Positions 34,870-44,442 of a stretch of DNA of 64,000 nt are shown here, piece by piece. Source of the DNA: Methylobacter sp. (lineage in GTDB: Bacteria > Pseudomonadota > Gammaproteobacteria > Methylococcales > Methylomonadaceae); NCBI GenBank assembly GCA_024636505.1, contig JAGXGY010000014.1, positions 28,519 through 92,518 on the forward strand, read 5' to 3'. The notes beneath the pieces are model-generated. The model was not told where the DNA came from, made no database searches, and saw only the letters and a list, made by a program, of their open reading frames with translations. Numbering within the stretch: position 1 is the stretch's first letter; every line of letters begins with the position of its first letter. Both the position numbers and the translations under genes were made by a program.

Positions 34870-37800
34870 ATGAAACTGGAAAAAATCAAGCTTTCGGGTT
34901 TCAAATCCTTTGTTGATACCACGGTCATACCCATCAGCGGTAATCTGACCGCCATTGTCGGGCCGAATGGCTGCGGCAAGTCCAATATTATTGACGCGGT
35001 GCGCTGGGTGATGGGCGAAAGTTCGGCCAAACATTTGCGCGGCGGCAGTATGGCTGACGTGATCTTTAACGGCTCCTCGGGACGCAAGCCGGTCAGCACC
35101 GCGTCGGTCGAGCTGGTTTTTAACAACACCGAAGGCAAGCTGGGCGGCGAATATTCGCAATACGACACCATCGCGATTAAACGCCAGGTCAGTCGTGACG
35201 GCACCTCGATATTCATGCTGAACGGTTCGCGTTGCCGCCGTAAGGATATCACCGACATCTTTTTGGGTACCGGCTTAGGTTCGCGCAGTTATGCGATTAT
35301 CGAGCAGGGCACCATTTCCCGCATGGTCGAAGCCAAGCCGGATGACTTAAGGGTTCATATCGAGGAAGCGGCAGGCGTCTCCAAGTACAAGGAACGCCGC
35401 AGTGAAACTGAAACCCGGATGAAACACACGCGTGAGAATCTGGAGCGGCTCGACGATTTGCGCGACGAAGTCGAAAAGCAAATCAAGCATCTGCACAAGC
35501 AAGCCGAAAAAGCCGAAAAATATACCGGACTTAAAAAACAGGAACGCCAATTCAAGGTAGAGTTGCTGGCGATGCGTTGGAATACCTATTATCAGGCCGC
35601 AAAGCAACTGGATGAAAAATTGCAGACAGTGGCTCACGAACATAACCGCCTGTTTGTTGCGTTGCGTGACATCGACAGCAACATCGAAGCCAAACGCGAG
35701 GCATATAAGACTCAGCAACAGCAGACTAACAGCTCACAGGGCGATTATTACCAGCTTGTCGCCGAAGTCAGCGGCCTTGAGCAGACCATCAAGCACAGCG
35801 AAAGCAGTCGCGAACAAACCGCAGTTGAAATTAATCGCTTACGCCAACAGGCCGACCAGTCGTTAACAGAACTCGAAGCCGATGTGCAGCAATTGGAACA
35901 GATCAAAGAGGCTCTGTTTGAGGCGGAAGAAGCGCTAATTGTTGCCGAGGAACGGCAGGAAGACGTTTTATACAGCCAGCAGGAAGTTCAGCAGCAAAAA
36001 AGTGTCTGGCAGGCGCAGTGGGAAGCGTACCGCACCACCAGCTCAAGCTACAAAGAACAGGCCGAAGTGCAACGGGTAAAAACCGTGCAGCTGGAAAACC
36101 AGAATCGCCAGTTGCAAATCCGTCTGGATAAGTTGCATAGCGAGCGCAATGAACTGGAGTCCAGCGAGCTGCAAAGCGAGATCGAATCGCTGGATAGCGG
36201 CATCGAAATCATTGAGATGCAGCGCGAGGCGTTGCACCAGCAGCTTGAAGATCTGCATCAGCAGATACGCGAGCAGCGGCAGCAGGTCAAGCACTATCAT
36301 GAAGGCTTACATACGCGCCGCTCGGAAATGCAAAGCGTCAAAGGCAAAATTACCTCGCTGGAATTATTGCAGCAACATGCGATGGGTAAAGATAACCAGC
36401 AGCTGGGTGCCTGGCTGGCATCGGTGGATTTGGTCGAAAACCGGCGTCTTGCCGAGTTTCTGGACGTGCAATCAGGCTGGGACACCGCCGTTGAAACGGT
36501 GTTGGGCAGTTATCTTGAAGCGATTTGTATTGAGAGTGCCGATCAGCTTATTCCCGGCTTGCAGCGTTTGACAGACGAATCGTTAACGCTGGTTGAGACC
36601 GGTGCTAGAGCGTCGAGTTACGCAGGCGCTCGGCAATCGCTCCTGCGTTGCTCTACCTCCTGCATCCATGACAGTCGTAATTCAACCTACACAAACCTGC
36701 TGGATAAGGTTAGGGCGCCGTGGGATTTGAGTAGTTTACTGATAGGCGTTTACTGCGTAGATGATACCGAAACGGCGAGAACTTTATCCGCCCAACTCAA
36801 AGCTCATGAATCGGTGATCACCCCCGACGGCACCTGGTTCGGCCCCGGCTGGGTCAGAATAATCCGCGCCAAAGACAGCAAAACCGGGGTGTTGCAACGC
36901 GAAAAAGACTTGCGCCTGTTAAAACAGCGGCAACAACAACTGCATATCGACATTGAAAGCTTTGAAGAGCGGCTGGAAACCGCCGAAACCGGCTTGAAAG
37001 ATGCCGAAGCCACGCGCGAATCGGTACAGCAACAGGATAATAGCCTAGGGAGCGAGCTGTCGGTAAAAAGCGCCGAATTCAGCGCGCAATCTGCCAGACT
37101 GGAGCATCAGCAACGCCGTCTGGAGCAGGTTTGTAATGATATTGACGAGTTAAGTCGCGACACAGCCGACAATGCCGAGACTATCGCCGAAGCCCAATTG
37201 TTGCTCGAACAGGCTGAACAGATCATGGCCGAGCAGGAGCAAAAAAAGCAAACTCTGGACGCATTAAATCAGGACTTGCAATCCCGGCAACAGCGTATCG
37301 ACCAGTCTGCCAATGAAATTCAACAGCAGGTTTACAGTCTCAAGTCGCAGATCGAATCGTTGCGTTCTTCCGAAATGCTGACCGGCAAACAGCTGGAGCG
37401 TTTGCAGTTGCAGCATCAACAGTCGACCCTGCGCATCGCCGATTTGGAAAAAAGCCTGCAACAAACGCTGACGCCGATGGATAACGAAAAAAAGCAGCTG
37501 CAGCAGAAAATTGTGGATAAGGAGCGGCTGGAGACGCGACTGAACCAACAATGCCGACTTCAAGAAGACCTGGACGCGGAAATAACCGGGCTATCCGAAG
37601 AACATAGTCGGACACAACGCGCCCTGGAACAGCAAAAAGAAGCGTTGGATACCATTCGTTTCGAATTGCAGGAAAGCAAGGTACGTTCACAAACCGTCAA
37701 CGAGCAGCTTAACGAAGTCGATGCCGATGTCGAACAGGTACTGCAAAGTTTGCCGGAACAGGCTGAAGAACACCGCTGGAAAACAACGGTTGACGAGTTA

Positions 37801-38433
37801 TTGGCTCAAATCGAAAGATTAGGTACCATTAACCTGACCGCGATAGAGGAATTCAAAGCGCAGTCAGAACGAATGAGTTTTCTGAATGAACAACATGCCG
37901 ATTTAATCGAGGCATTGCAAACGCTGGATCAGGCTATCAGCAAGATCGATAAGGAAAGTCGGCAACGTTTTAAGGAAACATTCGATAAAATAAACACCGG
38001 TTTGCAGGAAAAATTCCCCAAGTTATTTGGCGGCGGTCATGCTTATCTGGAATTGACCGATCAGGATGAATTGGAGGCGGGAGTCAATATTATTGCCAGA
38101 CCTCCCGGTAAGAAAAACAGCTCCATTCATTTATTGTCAGGTGGGGAGAAAGCATTAACGGCTGTAGCCTTGGTGTTCTCGATATTCGAACTTAATCCGG
38201 CGCCGTTTTGTTTGCTGGATGAAGTCGACGCGCCGCTGGATGATGCCAATGTGGGGCGGTTTTCAAAGATGGTTGAAGAGATGTCAGCATCGGTACAGTT
38301 TTTGTATATTTCCCATAACAAAGTAACTATGGAAATTGCAAAACAACTGGCAGGTGTTACTATGAAAGAGCCGGGCGTGTCCCGGATGGTCGCGGTTGAT
38401 ATTGAAGAAGCAGTGAGTCTGGCGGAAATCTAA
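34870..38433 (+). CDS. smc: Chromosome segregation ATPase SMC
   Basis: 1187 residues from ATG 34870 (aagga just before it; the preceding TTG is unlikely). Walker A GPNGCGKSN is near residue 32. Two long coiled coils flank a hinge at about 500-650, and the C-terminal head has the signature LLSGGEKALTA and Walker B FCLLDEVDAPLDDAN. It organises and separates chromosomes with ScpA/ScpB; many gammaproteobacteria instead use MukB. The hinge contains about 16 residues encoded by a copy of a dispersed DNA repeat (36631-36677, in frame), an unusual feature. Its stop shares a base with the zipA start. Confidence 0.95.
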   Translation: MKLEKIKLSGFKSFVDTTVIPISGNLTAIVGPNGCGKSNIIDAVRWVMGESSAKHLRGGSMADVIFNGSSGRKPVSTASVELVFNNTEGKLGGEYSQYDTIAIKRQVSRDGTSIFMLNGSRCRRKDITDIFLGTGLGSRSYAIIEQGTISRMVEAKPDDLRVHIEEAAGVSKYKERRSETETRMKHTRENLERLDDLRDEVEKQIKHLHKQAEKAEKYTGLKKQERQFKVELLAMRWNTYYQAAKQLDEKLQTVAHEHNRLFVALRDIDSNIEAKREAYKTQQQQTNSSQGDYYQLVAEVSGLEQTIKHSESSREQTAVEINRLRQQADQSLTELEADVQQLEQIKEALFEAEEALIVAEERQEDVLYSQQEVQQQKSVWQAQWEAYRTTSSSYKEQAEVQRVKTVQLENQNRQLQIRLDKLHSERNELESSELQSEIESLDSGIEIIEMQREALHQQLEDLHQQIREQRQQVKHYHEGLHTRRSEMQSVKGKITSLELLQQHAMGKDNQQLGAWLASVDLVENRRLAEFLDVQSGWDTAVETVLGSYLEAICIESADQLIPGLQRLTDESLTLVETGARASSYAGARQSLLRCSTSCIHDSRNSTYTNLLDKVRAPWDLSSLLIGVYCVDDTETARTLSAQLKAHESVITPDGTWFGPGWVRIIRAKDSKTGVLQREKDLRLLKQRQQQLHIDIESFEERLETAETGLKDAEATRESVQQQDNSLGSELSVKSAEFSAQSARLEHQQRRLEQVCNDIDELSRDTADNAETIAEAQLLLEQAEQIMAEQEQKKQTLDALNQDLQSRQQRIDQSANEIQQQVYSLKSQIESLRSSEMLTGKQLERLQLQHQQSTLRIADLEKSLQQTLTPMDNEKKQLQQKIVDKERLETRLNQQCRLQEDLDAEITGLSEEHSRTQRALEQQKEALDTIRFELQESKVRSQTVNEQLNEVDADVEQVLQSLPEQAEEHRWKTTVDELLAQIERLGTINLTAIEEFKAQSERMSFLNEQHADLIEALQTLDQAISKIDKESRQRFKETFDKINTGLQEKFPKLFGGGHAYLELTDQDELEAGVNIIARPPGKKNSSIHLLSGGEKALTAVALVFSIFELNPAPFCLLDEVDAPLDDANVGRFSKMVEEMSASVQFLYISHNKVTMEIAKQLAGVTMKEPGVSRMVAVDIEEAVSLAEI
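36631..36677 (-). repeat. Dispersed 47-base repeat inside smc hinge region
   Basis: The reverse complement matches 57087-57133 in 42 of 47 bases (core atggatgcaggaggtagag). It is read in frame within smc as QSLLRCSTSCIHDS. A diverged relative is at 17549-17583, and its catccatg-cagtcg end also appears twice at 52421-52509. Confidence 0.8.
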
Positions 38434-39149
38434 TGGATAAAGAAATATTAAGAATTGTAATTATTGCAACCGGCATGGTTGTGGTCATCGGCATGTTGGT
38501 CTGGGCTTTTATCAAAGATAAGCAAGCCCGGGAAGCCATGGAAATTTACGATGACGATGACATCGATTATGACGATCAATTGTCGGACGAAAGCCTTGAA
38601 GACGAAGACGATGATGATAGGATACCGGCGGCTGAAGCTGACAGTACTATCGGCGCTTACCAGGCATATGATAAATCGGCTCGCTATTATGATAATGAGG
38701 ACGAGGACAACGACGACTATCATGAGCCGAGTACCTTTGTAGAGCCGCCGCCACGCACCGCTGCACCGGCGATTATTCAGTTCAGCATTATTACCAAAGC
38801 GGATCAAGATTTTAACGGCGCTGATTTGATTGAAGCCTTTAAAATGGTCGGGCTTGAATACGGCAGTTTAAAAATATTCGAACGTTTGGATGAGAACCGT
38901 CTAGTCGATTATGGCGTGGCCTGTATGGTAGAACCGGGTACTTTTCCCGATGAACACTTAGATCAGTTTTACTGCCCCGGTATCGTATTTTTTATGCAGC
39001 CCGAAGCATTGGATGATGCACAAGCCGTTTTTGACGACTACGTAGAAACCATTCACTTATTGGCCGATCAATTGGATGGCGTGATTCTTGATCATAGAAG
39101 ACAGCCGCTGACCGATGCGACCGTTCAGGCTATTCGGCAAAGCTTGTGA
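38433..39149 (+). CDS. zipA: Cell division protein ZipA
   Basis: 238 residues. An N-terminal membrane helix (IVIIATGMVVVIGMLVWAF) precedes a very acidic linker (YDDDDIDYDDQ and EDEDDDDR), where other ZipA proteins have a P/Q-rich one. The C-terminal FtsZ-binding domain spans about 110-238 (IIQFSIITKADQDFNGADL, in parts, and PGIVFFMQPEALDDA). It ties FtsZ to the inner membrane. The smc-zipA-ligA order is conserved in gammaproteobacteria. Confidence 0.9.
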   Translation: MDKEILRIVIIATGMVVVIGMLVWAFIKDKQAREAMEIYDDDDIDYDDQLSDESLEDEDDDDRIPAAEADSTIGAYQAYDKSARYYDNEDEDNDDYHEPSTFVEPPPRTAAPAIIQFSIITKADQDFNGADLIEAFKMVGLEYGSLKIFERLDENRLVDYGVACMVEPGTFPDEHLDQFYCPGIVFFMQPEALDDAQAVFDDYVETIHLLADQLDGVILDHRRQPLTDATVQAIRQSL

Positions 39150-39199
39150 TTTGATGATGGCAGGTTGGATTTGCTAAAACCGACCTCCAAATTATGTGA

Positions 39200-39246
39200 G
39201 CGCGAATTTATTCGCGCTACTGTTATAGGCGCGAATAAATTCGCGC
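39200..39246. repeat. Palindromic element (gcgcgaatttattcgcgc)
   Basis: Perfect 18-base arms with an 11-base loop lie between zipA and ligA. This is a different REP-like family from the gtcgcgacgtaggcg one. Each arm is itself almost palindromic. Confidence 0.85.
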
Positions 39247-39267
39247 CCACTCGTTCAGATTATTCAA

Positions 39268-41223
39268 ATGCCATCCTTTAGTAAAACCCAGTTAAAGATT
39301 CTTAAGCAAGCCGACCTGGAATCACCCCGCTTATTGCCTGAGCATCTTGTTCAAATCGCCACGCAGGCCGATCCCAAGCAACTGACCGATGATCAGCTGC
39401 TTGAGTTTTTGCAGGTCTGCAACGTTTTGTACCGTAGCGGCGAGTCGTTTATTTCCGATGCGGATTATGATTTTATTTTTCTGGCAGAATTGCAAAAACG
39501 TCACCCGCAGCATCCCTACTTACAGACCGTTGAACCGGAAGTCGGCTTTATCGGCAAGACTGTCGCGTTGCCGGAGCCTATGCTGTCGACCGAAAAAACC
39601 TATAGCCGAAGCGGCATTGAAAAATGGCTGTCGCGACTGGAAAAAGCCGCCAAAGACTGTCATGTCGATTTTTCCACGCTGATAATCCGCGCTACGCCCA
39701 AGTTGGACGGCTATGCGGCATATGATGACGGAAAGATTTTATACACGCGCGGCGACGGCCGTAAAGGCACTGACATCAGCCGGGTTTTCGAGCGCGGTTT
39801 GACGGTCGGGGGCAACGGTAAGCGGGGACAGGGTGCCGGCGAAATCGTGGTCAGTCAAACCTATTTCAACAGCCATTTGGCCGATTATTTTGAGAATTCC
39901 CGGAATTTTCAGGCCAGTATCATTAAAGAAAAACAGCTGGACCAACACGCTTTAGACGCGATACAAAACCATGCTGCGGTTTTCTTTCCATTCTCCCAGT
40001 TGCCTGCTTGGCAAGGCACGGCGGCCGAAGTGCTGGCCGATTTCGACGCTATCATCGAAACAGTCTACACGTTAGTCAATTATGACGTGGATGGCGTCGT
40101 TTTCGAGCTGGTCGGCAATGAGCCGTTGAAACAGTACCTCGGGGCAACTCGGCACCATCACCGCTGGCAGATGGCCTATAAAAGCAATGTCGAAACCGCC
40201 GAAGTGGTAGTGCTGAGCGTCACCCCGCAAACCTCCCGTTCCGGCCGGGTCAATCCGGTTGCAGAACTGACGCCGACTAAACTCAGCGGCGCGATGATTT
40301 CCAGGGCGACGGCGCATCATTACGGCATGGTCAAGGGGCTGGGTATCGGTGTTGGCACGTTGATAGAATTGACGCGCTCAGGTCTGGTGATACCTAAAAT
40401 CGAACGAGTCATTATCCCGAAAACGCCGCAAATTCCCGAACATTGCCCCAGTTGCGGCAGCGAATTGGTTTGGGACAGCGATTATCTTTATTGCCTGAAC
40501 ACCACGAAATGCCCCGCGCAAATTGAAAACACCATTGAGCATTTTTTCAGAACCTTGGCGAATGTCGACGGCTTCGGGGGGAAAACCGTAGAAAAACTGC
40601 ACGCGTCCGGCATCGATTCGGTGTATGCCGTTTATCAGCTGGATATGGCGCAATTGCAGGACCTGGGTTTTGGCGACAAAACCGCGCAAAACCTGCTGGA
40701 GCAATTGCACCGCAGCAAAACCGAAGCGATCGAAGACTGGCGTTTTTTGGGCGCTTTCGGCATTCATCGTATGGGTCTGGGCAATTGCGAACGTCTGCTG
40801 CAACACCATCATCTGCTCGATATTTTCAAGCTGACTGTTGAAGACGTGATCAATATCGAAGGTTTTGCCGAGAAAACCAGTGCCGCCGTGGTTGAGTGTC
40901 TGGCAAAAATCAAAGCCGATTTCATGCAAATCTACGATCTGGGTTTTAATTTGATCCCAACGCCGTTAATCGCCGATGAGCCGCAAAACATCAGCCCGAT
41001 TTCCGGCAAGACCATCGTCTTTACCGGCACCATGATTCATGGCAAGCGCGATGATATGAGCAAGGAAGCCAAACGCTTGGGCGCAAAAGTGGGCAGCTCG
41101 GTCACCGGAAAAACCGATTTTCTGGTTACCGGTTCCGATGTGGGCGCTGCAAAAATTACTGCTGCCACGGAAAAAGGAGTGAGGGTTATCAGTGAAGAGG
41201 AATATTTGGCGTTGTTGTCGTAA
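39268..41223 (+). CDS. ligA: NAD-dependent DNA ligase LigA (divergent)
   Basis: 651 residues with the full LigA layout: an N-terminal Ia/adenylation domain with the AMP-accepting Lys in TPKLDG (K145) and TRGDGRKGTDIS, an OB fold, a four-Cys zinc site (CPSCG ... CLNTTKC), helix-hairpin-helix repeats and a C-terminal BRCT domain (GKTIVFTGTMIHGKRDDMS, in parts). Compared with familiar LigA, the sequence around the adenylation site is unusual (PMLSTEKTYSRSG in place of PMLSLDNAF), so this is a diverged version. It seals nicks in DNA replication. Its last 35 bases overlap the convergent aminotransferase gene. Confidence 0.88.
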   Translation: MPSFSKTQLKILKQADLESPRLLPEHLVQIATQADPKQLTDDQLLEFLQVCNVLYRSGESFISDADYDFIFLAELQKRHPQHPYLQTVEPEVGFIGKTVALPEPMLSTEKTYSRSGIEKWLSRLEKAAKDCHVDFSTLIIRATPKLDGYAAYDDGKILYTRGDGRKGTDISRVFERGLTVGGNGKRGQGAGEIVVSQTYFNSHLADYFENSRNFQASIIKEKQLDQHALDAIQNHAAVFFPFSQLPAWQGTAAEVLADFDAIIETVYTLVNYDVDGVVFELVGNEPLKQYLGATRHHHRWQMAYKSNVETAEVVVLSVTPQTSRSGRVNPVAELTPTKLSGAMISRATAHHYGMVKGLGIGVGTLIELTRSGLVIPKIERVIIPKTPQIPEHCPSCGSELVWDSDYLYCLNTTKCPAQIENTIEHFFRTLANVDGFGGKTVEKLHASGIDSVYAVYQLDMAQLQDLGFGDKTAQNLLEQLHRSKTEAIEDWRFLGAFGIHRMGLGNCERLLQHHHLLDIFKLTVEDVINIEGFAEKTSAAVVECLAKIKADFMQIYDLGFNLIPTPLIADEPQNISPISGKTIVFTGTMIHGKRDDMSKEAKRLGAKVGSSVTGKTDFLVTGSDVGAAKITAATEKGVRVISEEEYLALLS

Positions 41224-42367
41224 AGTCGTTAACAAATTTTGTGGGAGCGACGCTTGAAATTAACCCCAGCGCCCGGTCAATTTCCTCAAAGGTATTATAA
41301 AAATGCGGCGAAAAGCGGATGCCGCCGCCGCGCAAGGCGCAAACCACGCCGTTGTCCTGCAAGTATTTATACAACACCTCGTTTGCAAGCGTCCGGTGTT
41401 TAAAGACAACAATGCCGGATTTCAGCCGACTTTGCTTCGCCGACAATAAAATCAACTGTTCGTTTTTATCAATCGCATCCTTTAAATAATCGGATTTTTC
41501 AATAACCTGCGCTTCGACCGTGGCCATGCCGGTTTCCAGCAACAACGACAAGCTGGCGGAGAACGCATGGATGCCCAGCATATTGGGGCTGCCGCATTCA
41601 AAACGGCGGGCGCTGGGGTGAACTTCCCACGGCTGGTTCTCGTAATTATGGATGTCCTTCATCATATGCCAGCCGTACTGGGTCAGTTTCAGCTTGTCTC
41701 TGGCCTCTGGCGTGGTGTAAAAAACGCCCAAACCTTCCGGACCGAACATCCACTTATGTCCATCGGCCATCACAAAATCCGCCTGGCAAGCCTGCACATC
41801 AAACTGCACCGCACCCAGACTCTGGATCGCGTCAATGCAAAACAAGATACCGCGCTGTTTGCAGAATTCGCCTATCCTTTCCAAGTCCATCCTCAGCCCA
41901 GAGGCGAATTGTATGGAACTGATAGTCAATAGGCGGGTGTTGGCATCAACCAGTGCAAATAAAGCATCTTCGGGGGTATCTGCGCTGTGTAAATCGGCTT
42001 GGCGAAATTCCACGCCTTGATCGGCCAAGGATTCCCACGGCAGCCGGTTGGAGGGGAATTCCTCATTGCTGGACACGATATTGTCGCCGGGCTGCCACGT
42101 TAAACCGTAGGCGACAAAGGACAAGGCTTCCGAGGTGTTTTTAACCAGCGCAATATCGTCGGCGGAAGGGGCGTTTAATAAGGCCTGCAATTGGCTGCGC
42201 AGTTCGGCTTCCTTGTTCAGCCAGTCCAAATAAAAGTGCGAACCGTAACGGGTGTTTTGTTCGGCAAACTTGATCACCGCTTCGCCGGTTCTTTTAGGCC
42301 AGGGACCTACGGCGGCATGGTTGATATAAATTAATTCGTCGGTCAGGGGGAATTCGGGGTGTTTCAT
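41189..42367 (-). CDS. Class V aminotransferase-fold PLP enzyme
   Basis: 392 residues in the cysteine desulfurase/isopenicillin epimerase-like branch. The N-terminal YINHAAVGPWPKRTGEAV, the LVKNTSEALSFVAYGL cofactor region, SSIQFASGLRMDLERI, and the PLP Lys in ADGHKWMFGPEGLGVFY are clear. The substrate is not evident; relatives act on amino acids or release sulfur. No active-site Cys loop of NifS type was noticed. The C-terminal tail of about 20 residues is read from the region that overlaps the end of ligA. Confidence 0.82.
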   Translation of the reverse strand: MKHPEFPLTDELIYINHAAVGPWPKRTGEAVIKFAEQNTRYGSHFYLDWLNKEAELRSQLQALLNAPSADDIALVKNTSEALSFVAYGLTWQPGDNIVSSNEEFPSNRLPWESLADQGVEFRQADLHSADTPEDALFALVDANTRLLTISSIQFASGLRMDLERIGEFCKQRGILFCIDAIQSLGAVQFDVQACQADFVMADGHKWMFGPEGLGVFYTTPEARDKLKLTQYGWHMMKDIHNYENQPWEVHPSARRFECGSPNMLGIHAFSASLSLLLETGMATVEAQVIEKSDYLKDAIDKNEQLILLSAKQSRLKSGIVVFKHRTLANEVLYKYLQDNGVVCALRGGGIRFSPHFYNTFEEIDRALGLISSVAPTKFVNDFTTTTPNIPLH

Positions 42368-42914
42368 GGGATCAAGCAGAGGGCAGTAAATGAAAAAAAG
42401 TAGGCTAAGGATACTTCAATAAAGTTTAAACAGCATGCCGATATTACTTATTGATGCTTCAAGACATGGAAGCGGTTGTTTTTAGCTTCGGAAGGTTTAC
42501 ATGCCGTTGATAAAGCTTTCTCGATAACTTTGGCATAAACCCGGCTTATGTATTCCGGGGTATTAATCGGTTTGAGGTTTGAGCGCTCAACTTATCGGGA
42601 TTATTCGGCGATAATGTCCAACTACTCAACAGTTAGCAAAATGGAACGCCGATGACGCCGATGATTAAGATAAAATATGATTTTTTGTAATTATTTAGAG
42701 TGCCGGAATAACCATGTTGTATCGCTCACTTCTCATTTTGGTCGGATTTGGCTCGCTCTCTTCAGCAGGAGAGGAATCTTGTGCTTCGCGCCGAATAGTT
42801 ACGATTTTTCTTGATCTATCTGTGTTCATCATATTAATCCGCGTCATCTGCGTTCCATTGCATTTGATGACTGAATCGTTATATTTATAATAAAAACAAC
42901 AGGAAGAAAACTTT
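42368..42914. other. Non-coding region upstream of the OFA-type transporter
   Basis: 547 bases without a gene. A filler sequence of the kind atctgtgttcatc...gcgtcatctgcgttcc is seen at about 42818-42860. The promoters of the two divergent genes should lie here. Confidence 0.5.
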
Positions 42915-44303
42915 ATGTCCGCGTGGTTAGCCTCATCTTTTTTATCGAAAGACCGAATTATTGCGAAACCGGGTTTTAACCGTTGGCGGGTGGCTCCGGC
43001 CGCATTGGCTGTGCATCTGTGTATCGGTCAGGTTTACGCATTCAGTGTTTTTAATCTGCCGTTGACCAAAGTGCTGGGCGTGACCGAGTCGTTACCGGAA
43101 GACTGGAAGCTGACCACCTTGGGTTGGATATTCAGTCTGGCTATCGTGTTTTTAGGGCTGTCGGCTGCATTCGCCGGAAAATGGCTGGAGAAAGTCGGGC
43201 CGCGCGTGACCATGTTTTATGCGGCGCTTTGCTTTAGCGGCGGTTTTTTTATTGCGGCGCTCGGCATAGAGCTGCATGCAATCTGGCTGATCTATTTGGG
43301 CTATGGCGTGTTGGGCGGTATCGGTTTGGGGCTGGGTTATGTGTCGCCGGTATCGACATTGATCAAATGGTTTCCGGATCGGCGCGGCATGGCGACCGGT
43401 TTGGCCATCATGGGTTTTGGCGGCGGCGCGATGATTGGCGCGCCGTTAAGTGTGTTGTTGATGAAGCATTTTTCGTCGCCGACCTCGGTCGGCGTTGCCG
43501 AGACTTTTATGACTATGGGCGTGATTTACCTGGTTTTTATGATGATCGGCGCTTTCAGTATTCGTTTGCCGGAAGAGGGCTGGTTGCCGGCAAATTTCCA
43601 GCCGGACATGCGCAAAAACAAGTTGATCACGGACAAACATGTGCATGTGGAGCAGGTGCTTAAGACGCCGCAGTTTTATCTGCTGTGGCTGGTGTTATGT
43701 CTGAATGTGACGGCCGGAATCGGGGTGTTGGGTCAGGCTTCGGCGATGAGCCAGGAAATGTTTAAGGATCAAATCACGCCAGAAAAAGCCGCCGCATTCG
43801 TAGGTCTGCTCAGTTTCTTCAACATGGGCGGGCGTTTTTTCTGGTCGACGCTGTCCGATTATCTGGGCAGAAAAAACGTTTATTTCACCTTTTTCATATT
43901 GGGTTGCGTGCTTTATTCGATTGTGCCTTATACCGGGCGCATGAATAATGTCATGCTGTTCATGGGTTGTTACGCGGTGATTATGAGCATGTACGGTGGC
44001 GGGTTTTCAACCATACCGGCCTATCTGGCCGATATTTTTGGTACAAAATACGTCGGCGCGATTCATGGCCGATTGTTGACCGCCTGGGCCACGGCGGGGG
44101 TTGCAGGTCCGGTTTTGGTGAATTACCTCAGGGAGAGCCAGATCGCGCAGGGCGTGCCCAAAGCCGATGCCTATAATATGACCATGCAGATCATGGCAGG
44201 ATTGTTGTTGGTGGGATTTTTTTGTAATCTGGCGATCAAGGCGGTCGATGAAAAGCATCATCTTAAGTATAATGACGTCAATGATGAGTATGATATAGCG
44301 TAG
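42915..44303 (+). CDS. MFS transporter, oxalate/formate antiporter (OFA) family
   Basis: 462 residues with 12 membrane helices. The OFA traits are LCIGQVYAFSVFNLPLTK in the first helix, GIGLGLGYVSPVSTLIKWFPDRRGMATGLAIMG (in parts), and GYGGGFSTIPAYLAD-like residues in helix 11 (MYGGGFSTIPAYLADIFG). OFA members exchange small carboxylates such as oxalate, formate or lactate. In a C1 organism formate is an attractive guess, but the substrate is not shown. The ribosome site aggaag is good. Confidence 0.88.
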   Translation: MSAWLASSFLSKDRIIAKPGFNRWRVAPAALAVHLCIGQVYAFSVFNLPLTKVLGVTESLPEDWKLTTLGWIFSLAIVFLGLSAAFAGKWLEKVGPRVTMFYAALCFSGGFFIAALGIELHAIWLIYLGYGVLGGIGLGLGYVSPVSTLIKWFPDRRGMATGLAIMGFGGGAMIGAPLSVLLMKHFSSPTSVGVAETFMTMGVIYLVFMMIGAFSIRLPEEGWLPANFQPDMRKNKLITDKHVHVEQVLKTPQFYLLWLVLCLNVTAGIGVLGQASAMSQEMFKDQITPEKAAAFVGLLSFFNMGGRFFWSTLSDYLGRKNVYFTFFILGCVLYSIVPYTGRMNNVMLFMGCYAVIMSMYGGGFSTIPAYLADIFGTKYVGAIHGRLLTAWATAGVAGPVLVNYLRESQIAQGVPKADAYNMTMQIMAGLLLVGFFCNLAIKAVDEKHHLKYNDVNDEYDIA

Positions 44304-44308
44304 CAGGA

Positions 44309-44343
44309 GTGCAAGCTTTGCTTGCACCGCAGGCGAAGCCTGC
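44309..44343. repeat. Pair of short hairpins after the MFS gene
   Basis: gtgcaagc-ttt-gcttgcac (44309-44327) is followed directly by gcaggc-gaa-gcctgc (44329-44343). They may act as an mRNA 3' end or be a small repeat; no clear T-run follows. Confidence 0.5.
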
Positions 44344-44442
44344 ACTTCAGAAACTGTTATATTCGTTTTTCACGTTTTATTGTTCTAATGACTGGTTTAG
44401 CGGGCTTTGCTGAGATCAAGAATTAACAACCGGAATAGCGAG

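Noticed and set aside
40378..40929. 183-codon minus-strand open frame inside ligA
   Set aside because: It lies opposite a well-supported gene, with no family features and no ribosome site.
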